DNA of 64,000 nucleotides, taken from positions 33,878-97,877 of the forward strand of contig JAKCPB010000340.1 in assembly GCA_021442155.1 (NCBI GenBank), given 5' to 3'. This DNA comes from Cymbidium sinense (Eukaryota; Streptophyta; Magnoliopsida; Asparagales; Orchidaceae). Of this stretch, positions 1 to 11,061 are shown one piece after another; the stretch's first letter is position 1, and each line of letters starts with the position of its first letter. The position numbers and the translations under genes were made by a program. The notes under the pieces were generated by a model. That model had not been told where the DNA came from. It did not search any database and saw only the letters and a list, made by a program, of their open reading frames with translations.

Positions 1-123
1 GAATTATATCTTATCATTATAAAATCAAAATCTAATTTTCTTTTTAAAAATTAAAATTTAAGTTTTGAAAATTTTAATATTACCCAATTCACCCCCCCCT
101 CTTGGGTGCTATAGTGTCTCACA
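1..123 (+). mobile_element. Probable 3' end of a Copia (Sirevirus-like) LTR
   Basis: AT-rich sequence followed by a C-run motif (AATTCACCCCCCCCTCTTGG, near 87-106) and ending in CTCACA at 118-123. A C-rich AATTCACCCCCC tract shortly before a terminal CA is typical of plant Sirevirus/Copia LTR ends. Homology with the Gypsy-type LTR end at 63,209 begins right after it, near 124, which would fit an LTR inserted into that older sequence. The rest of the element lies left of the window, so the assignment rests on the motif alone. Confidence 0.4.
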
Positions 124-717
124 ATAAGCATAAATCCTCACCTGGCATTTCCACAATCTTGTAGGAATTATAAGACCTAGATTTAATAAAATTTCAAATC
201 AAATAAATAATTCTCCAAAATTTCAAATATAAAGCCCAACCATAGGATAGATTGCTCACTAGGTTTCCTAGTATCATGTGTACTCTACTCATCTCCTTTA
301 GATAATAACTCTTCCTTTTTGATCCATCCCACTTGATCATCTAAAATACAACCAATTTATTGATAGTCCTATCTTTGAATTCTTTGGACACAATAACCGT
401 CTACATTAATCGACAATATTCTTAAGGGATTAATTTTTCTTAAGATGTAATTAACTCTGGGGGCTTGCCTCCATAGGGAACTTAACGAATCCAGTTTAAA
501 TAAACTCTGCTTTACTTTTCCATGTAAAGTATGGGAAAAATCTCCAGATATTCAAGACCCATCATGCATTAAGAGTCCTTTATGATTAACCTTCGTGGTG
601 TAGCATTTCTATCTTTCGAGATAGTGCACTATTCTTTGATGTCATATCATCACCAATAATTATATCCTATAATTGTCACATATACACATACAAATGAAAC
701 TAAAAATAAACACCACA
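124..717 (+). repeat. Terminal part of a Gypsy-type LTR, diverged copy of 63,209-63,824
   Basis: This stretch aligns in the same orientation to the last ~600 bp of the LTR at the other end of the window. Shared landmarks in the same order include GGCATTTC.ACAATCTT, GCCCAA.CATAGGATAG, CTAAGATGTAATTAACT, GGCTTGCCT..ATAGGGAAC, CTTTCCATGTA and GAGTC.TTTAT. It ends AAACACCACA, comparable to AAAACACTAATA at the end of the other copy, and here the terminal CA is kept. The telomere-like satellite starts at the next base, so this is probably the right edge of an LTR element or solo LTR lying in the array. No coding capacity. Confidence 0.75.
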
Positions 718-2467
718 AAACCCTAAACCTAAACCTAAATAAACCTTAAACCTAAAACCCTAAACTATAAACCTAAACCTAAACATACAACACTAAACCC
801 CAAATCTTAAACACTAAACCTAAATCTTAAAACCAAACCCTAAACTAAAATAAACCCTAAAACCTAAACCTAAACCCTAAACTAAACTAAACCAAACTAA
901 ACTAAATAAACAAAACCTTAAACCTAAACCCTAATCTAAACCCTAAACTCTAAACCTAAACTACACCCTAAACTAAACCTAAACACTAAACCCTAATCCT
1001 AACCCTAAACCCTAAACCTAAAACCCTAAACTAAAAAAACCTAAACCCTAAACCATAAACCTAAACCTAAACCCTAAAATACTAAAACCTAAAACATAAA
1101 CTAAAACTAAAACATAAAATATAAATAAATAAATAAACACACCTAAATAAAATAATAAAATAAAATAAAATAAAAACCTAAACTAAAACCTAAATCTAAA
1201 CCTAAAACTAAACTTAAACCTAAAAATAAAATAAAATAAAAATATGAACTAAACTAAAATAAATTAAATAAAAACCTAAACTGAACTAAAAAATAAAATA
1301 AAGCCCAAATTAAAAAGGACTAAATAAAATAAAAATTGAACCTAAAATAAACATTAATTAAACCTAAAATAAAGTAAAATAAAAATTGAATAAAAACCTA
1401 AACCTAAACCATAAACTAAAAAAACCTAAACCTAAAAGAAAAATAAAATAAACAAAATAAAATAAACCTAAACTAAAATAAACTAAACTATACTAAATAA
1501 AAGCTAAACCTTAACCTAAAATAAACTAAACTTAAACCTAAACATAAATAAAGTTAAATAATATAAACTAAAAATAAACCTAACCTAAACTAAAAAAAAC
1601 CTAAAAATAAACCTAAAATAAAAACGTAAAACCTAAACCTAAAAAAATAAATTAAAAACCTTAACCTAAACCTAAAATAAAAAATAAAACCTAAACATAA
1701 AAAATAAAATAAAAATAAAACTAAACTAACAATAAACCTAAACGTAATCTAAAAAATAATACCTAAAAATAAACCTAAAATAAAAACCTAAAACCTAAAC
1801 CTAAAAAAAAATAAAATAAAAACCTAAACCTAAACCTAAAATAAAAAAAATAAAACTTAAACCGAAAAAATAAAGTAAAAATAAACTAAACAAAAACTAA
1901 CCTAAACCTAAACTAAACCTTAAAATAAAGTAAAATAAAACACCTAAACAAAAAAATAAATAAACCTAAAATAAATAAACTAAACTAAATAAAAATAAAA
2001 TGAACTTAAATGAAATAAAAATAAAATAAACTATAATAAATTAAAAAATAAACTAAATAAACCTAAACCTACTAATATACCTAATTTAAAAATAAAATAA
2101 ACCCTAAAACCTAAACCCTAAACCCTAAACCCTAAAAACCCTAAACCTTATATCTTACACATTATATTCTAAACCCTAAACCCTAAACCTTAAACTCTAA
2201 ACCCTAAGCCATAAATAACCCCAAACCCTAAAACCTTAAACTCTAAACCCTAAACCCTAAATCCAAACCTTAAACCCTAAATCCTAAAGACAAAATCCTA
2301 AACTCTAAACCCTAAACACTAAACTTTAAACCCCAATATAAACCTAAAACCCAAAACCCTAAACTAGCTTAAACATTGCTATCCCTAAACCCTAAACACT
2401 AAACCCTAGCCTAAAAACTAAACCTTATACAAACTAAACCTTAACCATAAACCCTAAACCTCATACT
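718..2467. repeat. Degenerate telomere-like satellite, first segment
   Basis: Mixed CCCTAAA heptamers, CCTAAA hexamers and ATAAA/ACTAAA pentamer-like units on the + strand, nearly without G. CCCTAAA-rich stretches lie near 718-1,080 and 2,100-2,460, with a CCTAAA/ATAAA stretch between. A decayed punctuation motif lies near 2,068-2,090. No gene seen. Confidence 0.9.
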
Positions 2468-2838
2468 ATGTTGGTGGATATATGGTGGTGGTTAAGGAGA
2501 CAAAAGGTGGGGACCTGAGGTTGATGGATAAGGTCTTGGTGGATGGAGGTGGCTATGAGGAGGAGGCTACAAAGTGGTGGCGAGGGATAGATTAGGGATA
2601 TGGTGTCAATCCTAAGAGGCGAAAATTTATGTGAATTGAGAAACCAAGCATGACCGTACTACTACTTTGGACTGTGACAAGAGACAGATCTAGTTATTTA
2701 GGGTTTTTGATTTGCTCTATGTATGCTCATTTTTTATCTATGTCATCACTTGTATCTTAGAAAACTTGGTCTCTTACATGGTTGATAAAATCCAAAAGAA
2801 GAAATTTTGAATCTGGATTTGTTCTCTATTAAAAAAAA
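2468..2838 (+). pseudogene. GRP 3'-end fragment, copy A (most diverged)
   Basis: Non-satellite island homologous to the GRP fragments at 26,886, 33,224, 40,651 and 45,174. The first half is GGTGGTGG-type glycine-rich sequence, scrambled and full of stops. The second half matches their 3' UTR: TTTTTGATTTGCTCTATG, CTCATTTTTTATCTATGTCATC, AACTTGGT, TTGATAAAAT, AGAAGAAAT. It ends TTCTCTATT followed by eight A, then satellite. Unlike the other five copies it lacks the ~80-bp satellite leader and the start of the coding part. The parent would be a plant glycine-rich RNA-binding protein; this copy cannot encode it. Confidence 0.7.
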
Positions 2839-3599
2839 CTTTAAACCGTAAACCCTAAACACTAAACTAAAACCTTAACCCTAAATCTTTAACCCTAAAA
2901 ACCCTAAAAATTGTAAAACCATAAAACCATAAACCCTGAATCCTAATCCCTAAACCCTAAATCCTAAATTAACACAAACCCAAAACCCTAAACTAACCTA
3001 AACCCTAAACCCTAAACTAACCTAAATCCTAAACCCTAAATCCTAAACTGTAAACCCTAAACCTTAAACTAAAAAAACCCTAAACCCTATAAAACCCAAA
3101 TATAAAATAAAAAAAACCTAAAATAAAATATATAATAAAACTAAATAAAACCTAAACCTAAAAAAAAAAATAGATCTAAAAATAAAACCTAAAAATAAAT
3201 AATAAAAAAACCTAAACCTAAACTTAAAAAATAAACCTAAAATAAATAAAATAAAATAAACCTAAATATAAAATAAAATAAACTAAATTAAAATAAATAA
3301 ACCTAAACCTAAACTTAAAATAACCTAAAACTAAACCTAAACCCTAATAAAATAAAAAATAAAATATACTAAAATAAACCTAAACCTAAACTAAAAAATA
3401 AAACCTAAAAAATAAACTAAAATAAAACCTAAAATAAAAAATAAAAAATAAAACCTAAACCTAAAAAAAATTAAAATAAAAACAAATTACAAAATAAACC
3501 TAAACCTAAACCTAAACTGAAAAAATAATCTAAAACAAAAAACCTAAACTAAAATAAATAAATTAAACTAAATAAGAATGAAAATAAACCTACAATAAG

Positions 3600-3690
3600 A
3601 ACAACAACAACAACAACAATGACAACAACAATTTTATCCCACTATGCCTACATGAATTTATGACTCATTCTTCCTATTATGTGTCATAAG
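3600..3690 (-). mobile_element. Au-like SINE 3' fragment
   Basis: Read on the - strand, a conserved-looking body (CATGTAGGCATAGTGGGATAA) ends in repeated GTT triplets; on the + strand this is the ACAACAACAAC run at 3,601-3,620. A CATGTAG...GTGGGATAAGG body followed by a (TTG)n tail is the known 3' end of the plant Au SINE family, from memory. Only the last ~90 bp are present and the middle is mutated. It is one of few G-containing islands in this part of the array. Confidence 0.55.
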
Positions 3691-4835
3691 AATAAAAAAT
3701 AAACCTAAATAAAATAAAAATAAAATAAACTAAAATAAAACTAAATAAACTAAATTGATGTTACTTAATTTTTTTAAAAAAATAAATAAAATAAAACCCT
3801 AACATTAAACCCTAAACACTAAAATCCTAAACCCTAAACTATAAACCCTAAACCTACAACCCTAATCCCTAAACCCTAAACCCTAAAACCCTTAACCCTA
3901 AACCGAAACCTTAAACCTAAAACCCAAAACCCTAAATCCTACAACCTAAACCCTAAAATTACAACCCTAGACAATAAACACTAAACCCCAAACCCCAAAA
4001 CCCTAAACCTTAAACACTAAACCCTAAAAACCTAAAAACCTAAAACCTAAAACCTAAAACCTAAAAACCTAAACCTAAACTAAATAAAATAAATAAATAA
4101 AAACACCTAAACCAAAATTAAATAAAAAAATAAAATGAAATAAAAACCTAAACTAAAATCTAAACCTAAACCTAAACCTAAACTTAAACCTAATCCTAAA
4201 CCTAAAAAAATAAAAAAAACCTAAATTAAAATAACCTAAATAAAAACCTAAACTAAACTAAAAAAATAAAATAAACCTAAAAATAAAAAAAAATAAATAA
4301 AATAAAAATTAAATGTAAAAGAAATATAAAATAAAATAAAAACCAAATAAAATCCTAAACCTAAAAAAATAAACCTAAAAAATCCTATAAATAAGTGAAA
4401 AAATAAAACCTAAACCTAAAATAAATAAAATAAAATAAACTTAAACCTAAACTAAAATAAACTAAACTAAAATAAATGAAACCTAAACCTAAACTTAAAA
4501 TATACTAAACTTATTCCCTAAACTAAATAAACTAAAAATAAACGTAAACTTAAACTAAAAAAATAAACATAAAAATAAACTTCAAATGAAAACCTAAAAC
4601 CTAAACCTAGAAAAATAAAATAAAAATCCAAACTTAAACCTAAAAATAATAAATAAAACCTAAACCTAAAAAATAAAATAAGAATAATACTAAACTAAAA
4701 TATAAACATAAACCTAAACCTAAACTAAGATAAATAAAAAATTAAATAAACTAAAAAACTAAACTAAAAAAAAAATAAACCTAAAATAAAATAATTAAAA
4801 TAAATATAATAAACTATAAACTAAATAAACCTAAA

Positions 4836-4860
4836 CCTACTGGTTTACTTAATTTAAAAA
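4836..4860 (+). repeat. Array punctuation motif
   Basis: CCTACTGGTTTACTTAATTT then A-run, followed at once by a CCCTAAA block. It differs from the commonest form by TGG for TAG. Confidence 0.7.
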
Positions 4861-6129
4861 AAAACCCTAAACATTAAACCCTAAACACTTAATCCTAAAC
4901 TAAATAACCCTAAACTTAAAATAAATCCTAAACCCAAACCCTAAACTAAACCCTAAACCCTAAACCCTAAATAATAAAAAAATCCTAACCCTATACCTAA
5001 AACTAATCTAAACCCTAAACCCAAAATAAACCCTAAACTAACCCTAAACTTAAAATAAACCTAAACCCAAAATAAAAAAAATCATAAAAAAACCTTAACC
5101 CTGAATGCTAAAACCTAAACCCTAAACCCTAAACCCTAAACCTATATCTGAACCTAAAACCTTAACTAAACCCTAAACCTAAACCTAACTAAACTAAAAA
5201 AAATAAACCTAAACCTAAACCAAAATGAAAATAAATAAATAAACAAATAAACATAATATAAATAAAATAAAATAAAACTACTAAAAAATAAATAAACTAA
5301 ATAAAATAAACTAAACTATAAACCTAAACCTAAACCTAAACCTAAACTAAGCTAAAATAAACTAAACTAAACTAAACTAATAACCCAAATCTAAACCTAA
5401 ACCCAAACCTAAACTAAATAAACTAAATAAAGCTAAATAAAGTAATTAAAATAAATTAAATTAAATAAACCTAAACCTAAACTAAAATAAAAAATACTAA
5501 ACTAAATATACTAAATAAATAAAAAATAAATTGATTTAGAAAACCTAATCTAAATAAATAAAACCTAAACTAAATAAATAAACCTAAACTAAAAATAAAC
5601 TAAACTAAACTAGACTAAACTAAACAAAAATAAACCTAAACCTAAAACCTAAACTACATAAACCTAAACCTAAATAAATAAAATAAACTAAAATAAAATA
5701 AATTAAACCTAAACTAAATAAACCTAAATTAAAAATAAATAAATTAAACTAAATAAATAAACCTATACTAAATAAAAACTTAAATAAAAATAAACCTAAA
5801 CCTAAACCTAAACTAAACTAAATAATTAAACCTAAACCAAAATAAAAAATAAACCTAAACCTAAAACCTAAATAAAAATAAACCTAAAGCTAAACCTAAA
5901 TAAACCTAAAAATATAAACTAAAATAAAGATAAACTAAAGCTAAATAAAATAAAATAAAATAAACTAAAATAAATCAACCTAAACCTAATAAAATAAACC
6001 TAAACTAAATAAACCTAAACCTAAATAAACTAAAAACAAAAACTATAATATAAATTAACAAACCTAAAATAAAATAAAACCTAAACCTGAACCTAAACCT
6101 AAACCTAAACTAAATAAACCTAAACCTAA

Positions 6130-6439
6130 ACCTAAACTAAAAATAAACCTAAACTAAATTAATAATAACTAAACTAGCTAAACTAAAATTAATAACTAAT
6201 AAACTTAAACTAATAAACAAATTAAAAAAATAATAAAAAACTAATCATAATAAGTAACTAATAACTAATAACTAATAACTAAACTAAATTAATAAACTAG
6301 TAAACTAACTAAATAATAATAACTAAAACTAATAATAAAACTAAAGAAACTAATAAACTAAAACTAATTAACTAATAATAACTAACACTAAACTAATTAA
6401 CTAATAATAAATAAAACTAAATAAAACTAATAACTGAAC

Positions 6440-6476
<37 letters not shown>

Positions 6477-6700
6477 CTAAACTAATAATAAACTAAATAA
6501 TAAATAAAACCTAAATAAATATACTACATCTAATAATAAAAAACAAACCTAAGAAACTAAATAATAATAATTAACTAATAAAACTAACTAAACTAATAAA
6601 CTAATAAATAATAATAATGAAAAATAGATTAAACTTAAAACTAATAATACTTAAAAGAACACTTAATAATAATAAAACTTAATAACATAAAAACTAAAAC
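6130..6700. repeat. TAA-rich satellite block
   Basis: Units such as ACTAATAAACTAA and AATAATAAT replace CCTAAA here, with a pure TAA run of about 36 bp at 6,440-6,475. The block corresponds in type and position to those at 20,620-21,490, 27,515-28,440 and 33,893-36,640. Confidence 0.8.
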
Positions 6701-9524
6701 CTAAACTAAATAAATAAACCTAGACCTAAACCTAAACCAAAACCTAAAACATAAAATAAAACCTAAAAATAAACTAAATAAAATAAATAAATAAAATAAA
6801 CCTAAACCTAAACTAAACTAAATAAACTAAACTAAAAATAAACCTAGGATAAACCTAAACCTAAACCTAAACCCTAAATTAAACTAAACCTAAACCCTAA
6901 ACCTAAACTAAATAAACTAAACAAAAACTAAATAAACTAAACTTAAACCTAAACCTAAACCTTAAACTAAACATAAACCTAAACCTCCTTCTAAACTAAA
7001 TAAATAGACTACATGAAATAAAAAAAAAGCCTAAACCTAAACTAAACCTAAATAAATAAACCAAAATAAAAAAATAAATTAAGTAAGCTAAAAAATTAAA
7101 CCTAAACTAAACGTAAAACCAAAACCTAATAAAAACTAAAATAAACCTAAGCCTAAACCTAAACCTAAATAAATAAAAATAAAATAAATAAACCTAAAGT
7201 AAAATAAATAATAAACTAAATAAACCTAAACTAAACTAAATAACCTAAACTAAAATCCTAAACCTAAATAAACCTAAACATAAACAAATAAACTAAACTA
7301 AACTAAATAAATAAACCTAAACTAAATAAATTAAACTAAACTAAAATAAACCTAAACCTACTCCTAAACTAAAAATAAATAAACCTAAACCCAAAACCTA
7401 AACCTAAAAATAAACTAAACCTAACCTAAATAAAACTAAATAAAACCTGAACCTAAAATAAAATATCTAAACTAAATAAATAAACTAAATAAATAAATAA
7501 AAATAAACCTAAACCTAAACCCTAAACCCAAAATAAAATAAAACTAAATAAACTAAACTAAATAAAACCTAAACCTAAACCTAAATAAACTAAATAAATA
7601 AACCTAAACCTAAATAAATAAACCAAATAAAGAAATAAAAATAAACCTAAACTAAACCTATACTAAGTAAACCTAAAGCTAAACCCTAAACCCAAAATAA
7701 AATAAAACTTAATAAACTAAACTAAATAAAACTTAAATATAAACCTAAATAAATAAATAAACTAAATAAATAAACATAAACCTAAATCTAAATAAATAAC
7801 TAAACTAAATTAATGAACCTAAATCTAAACCTAAACCTAAACTAAACTAAATAAAATAAACCTAAATAAATAAAACCTAAACCTAAACAAAAACCTAAAC
7901 TAAATAAAACTAAAAACTAAATAAACTTAAAAATAAATAAAAAACTAAGCTATACAAAACTAAATAAACCTAAACCTAAACTAAAAATAAACCAAATAAA
8001 TAAACATAAATAAACCTAAATAAATAAAAAAAATTAATAAAATAAGAGTAAAAACTAAAATATAAATAAATGAACCTAAACTAAACAAAAAAAAAACATA
8101 AACTAAATAAACCTAAACCTAAACCTAAATTTAAATAAACTAAACTATAAATAAAAATAAACCTAAACCTAAATAAAAGTTAAATAAACCTAAACTAAAC
8201 CTAAACCTAAACCTAAAATAAAAATTAAATAAAATAAACTAAATAAAACCTAAACCTAAACCTAAACCTAAATTAAAATAAAAACTAAACTAAACTAAAT
8301 AAACAAAAATATAAATAAAAGAAAAAAATAAATAAAATAAATAAAACCTATACCTAAACCTAAATAAAACTATACCCAAAAACTACACTAAACTAAATAA
8401 ACCTAAACCTAAAGTAAATAAACGAAAAACTAAATAAAATAAACTAACCTATACTAAAAAACTAAAATAAATAAAAAATAAATAAAACCTAAACCTAAAG
8501 TAAGCCTCAACCTTAAAAATAAACCAAAATAAACATAAACTAAACTAAAATAAAACCAAAACTAACCTAAAATAAAAAAGAAACTAAAATAAAAAATAAA
8601 ACATAAACTTAAACTATATAAATAAATAATAAAATAAACCTAAACTAAACTAAAAATAAAAACCTAAAAAATAAATAAAATATAAACTAAAATAAAATTT
8701 AAAAGATAAACTAAACTAAAAATAAATAATCCTAAACCTAAACCTAAACTAAAACCTAAACTACATAGAAACTTAAACCTAAACCCACTAAAATAAACCT
8801 AATACCCTAAACCCTAAACCCTAACCTAAACCCTAAACTCTAAACCTATACCTAAATCATAAAACCTATACCCTTAACTAAACTATAAACTATAAACCTA
8901 AAACCTAAACCTTAAACCCTAAACTAAACCCAAATAAACCTAAACTAAAACTAAAACCCTAAAAAACCCTAAACCCTAAACCCTAAACATAACCCTAACT
9001 ATAAACCTAAACCCTAAACCTAAAACTTAAACTCTAAACTTAAACTAAACTTTAAACCTTAAAGTCTAAGTTAAACTAAACCTAAACCTAAACTAACTAA
9101 CCTAACCTAAACTAAACTAAACCCTAAACTAAACTAAATAAAAGACTAGATAAACTAAACCTAAACCTTAAACTATAAACGAACAAACTTAAAACCCTAA
9201 AACAATCTATAACCATAAACCTTAAACTTAAAACCTAAACCCTAAACCCTGTTAAACCTAAACCTTAAAACTAATCCTAAACCCTAAACCTACAACCCTA
9301 AACCCTAAACCATAAACCTAAAAGCATAATCCCTAAACCCTAAACCCTAAAACTTAAACCTTAAACCTAAAACCATAAACTAATAAACTACACCCAACCA
9401 TCTTTTACGTGCTCATGATTTATGATTTCCTTTCATTTTCATTGTGGCTGCTGATTTCTAATCATTTTTTTATCATAATTTGCTATTTATCTCGAATGTG
9501 AATGTGAGTTTCCTTTGCTCTTCA

Positions 9525-10984
9525 ATGGCGAGGACCCCTTTCATAGCCGCACTTGAACTTGGAGATGACGCTAGGGCATCATTTACATGGAATTATGGAT
9601 CCAAAATCATCCGCTACTCCTACGCTTAAGTCCTTCAAGGATGCATTACCCGTAAGAATCTTTCCCTAATGCTTCAATGAATTTGATCTCGACCTCATTT
9701 TGGGATGCCCGCATTATGTGCTCGATCTAGCGGAAAGTTGGCAAGCCTTTAATTCTCTTTAGTGGGTAAATTTTCCTTTCGCCGGCCAACTCTCGATAAC
9801 ATCCGATCATTTTTTCATAGCCTTAAACATTTAGGCATTTTCACTATCAGATTGATTGATCCTAGGCATATTTTAATTCAGCTCTCTAATGACTTAGATT
9901 ACTCAAGAGTCTTTTCCCGTTGCTCTTACTTTGTGTTTAATTATCAAATGCAACTTCTAAAATGGTCTCCTCTTTTTGATATAAAAGAGGAATCCCCAAT
10001 TGTTCCTATATGGCTTGCTCTTCCTAATATGAGAATACATTATGTTACACATCAAGTTCTCTTTGTTGGGGCTCTCTTTGTCGCCTCTTCAAATTGATCG
10101 TGGCCACCAGGTAAGATCATGACCTTCTTGCTCCGTATTTTGGTTGAGATTGATATTACTAAAAAGTATCCTAAAGAAGTTTGGATTGGCTCTGAGAAAT
10201 TTGGTTATAATCAAAAAGTGGAATTTGAGAATTTCCTATTTTGCACACATTGTAAGATACATGGCCATGATCAATTTGAATGTTTTATGTTGCATCCTCA
10301 TCTTAAAAAGAATAAATTGCTGAATCCTAATCCTACTCTATCAAATGAAAAAATCAATAAATTTGCTTATGTGCCTAAAGTCACTCAAAGTGGGAATCAT
10401 CCCCCTATCCTTACTCATTTTTTATCCACTGATTTCCCTATTGGAGAGCAATCTGAGCATGTTACAAATAATGCCTCTGAGGTTCATGAGGAGGCTAATG
10501 ATAACTTACATAACATTGCTTCTAATTGTAATAATTTGGCCCTTCAAGACAATACCTTCACTCATTCTAACCTACCCCTTTTGGCTAGTGAACCTGAGGA
10601 TATAAATTCTGAAATTGATCTTTTGATGAAAGAGCAAAATATGAAAATTGTTGATCCTTTGATGATGGAACAAAATCTGAAAAGTAATTCTGAAAATGAG
10701 CATGAAATTTGTACTATTAATGGCATCACAACCTCTCCTTCTACTACCCTTCAGAGTGATACACATGCTAACCCTCTTCTCGCCTTAATTAATCAAGAAG
10801 GGGAAATTACCATTAGAATGCTTTGACCGACAGTCCTATTCTCAATATCAAAATCACTCTCTCTCGGATGGGGATACTTTGGACAAAGAAAGACCTTTTC
10901 AAATTGTTTTTAAAAAAATCCCTTAAAGCTAGAATGTTCTCTAATAGCTCCACTAGAACTACTAGATCTTCTAACTTCCCTTAA
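9525..10984 (+). pseudogene. LINE copy 1 ORF1 (DUF4283 + CCHC zinc knuckle), broken
   Basis: The nucleic-acid-binding ORF1 protein of a plant L1-type LINE. I chose ATG 9,525 because related copies have an ATGGC start at the same place (36,799 and 48,439), followed by a shared KSFKxxL segment. The first frame stops after 34 codons and the KSFKDAL segment is in another frame. The DUF4283-like part is readable at 9,762-10,097 (LSNDLDYSRVFSR, LLKWSPLFD, PIWLALPNMRIHY), then a frameshift leads to 10,119-10,826. That frame holds VEIDITKKYPKEVWIG and a perfect CX2CX4HX4C zinc knuckle, CTHCKIHGHDQFEC, at about 10,240-10,282. The tail SSTRTTRSSNFP is in a third frame, ending at TAA 10,982-10,984; LINE copy 2 has a matching Ser/Arg tail. 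Confidence 0.85.
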
Positions 10985-11061
10985 ATAACTGCCTCTACTT
11001 TTCTTTTCTTCTTGCTTTTTATTTCGTTAGTTATCTCTTTTCCTTTTCTTCCTTTTTTATT

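Larger units (their letters stand above)
2839..9390. repeat. Degenerate telomere-like satellite between GRP copy A and LINE copy 1
   Basis: Alternating blocks: CCCTAAA-rich at about 2,840-3,080, 3,790-4,020, 4,860-5,180 and a long one at 8,800-9,390; CCTAAA/ATAAA-rich elsewhere; a TAA-rich block at 6,130-6,700. Punctuation motifs lie near 3,752-3,785 and 4,836-4,860. An Au-like SINE tail interrupts at 3,600-3,690. The order TAA block, CCTAAA/ATAAA block, long CCCTAAA block matches the inside of the units at 20,105-33,223, so 6,130-20,104 minus LINE copy 1 is probably one further unit. No gene seen. Confidence 0.85.

Noticed and set aside
10345..10605. Extra gene overlapping LINE copy 1 ORF1 (and minus-strand frames at 10,572-10,766 and 11,410-11,730)
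   Set aside because: These are other-frame readings of ORF1 and of the endonuclease domain, whose own frames carry the recognised motifs.
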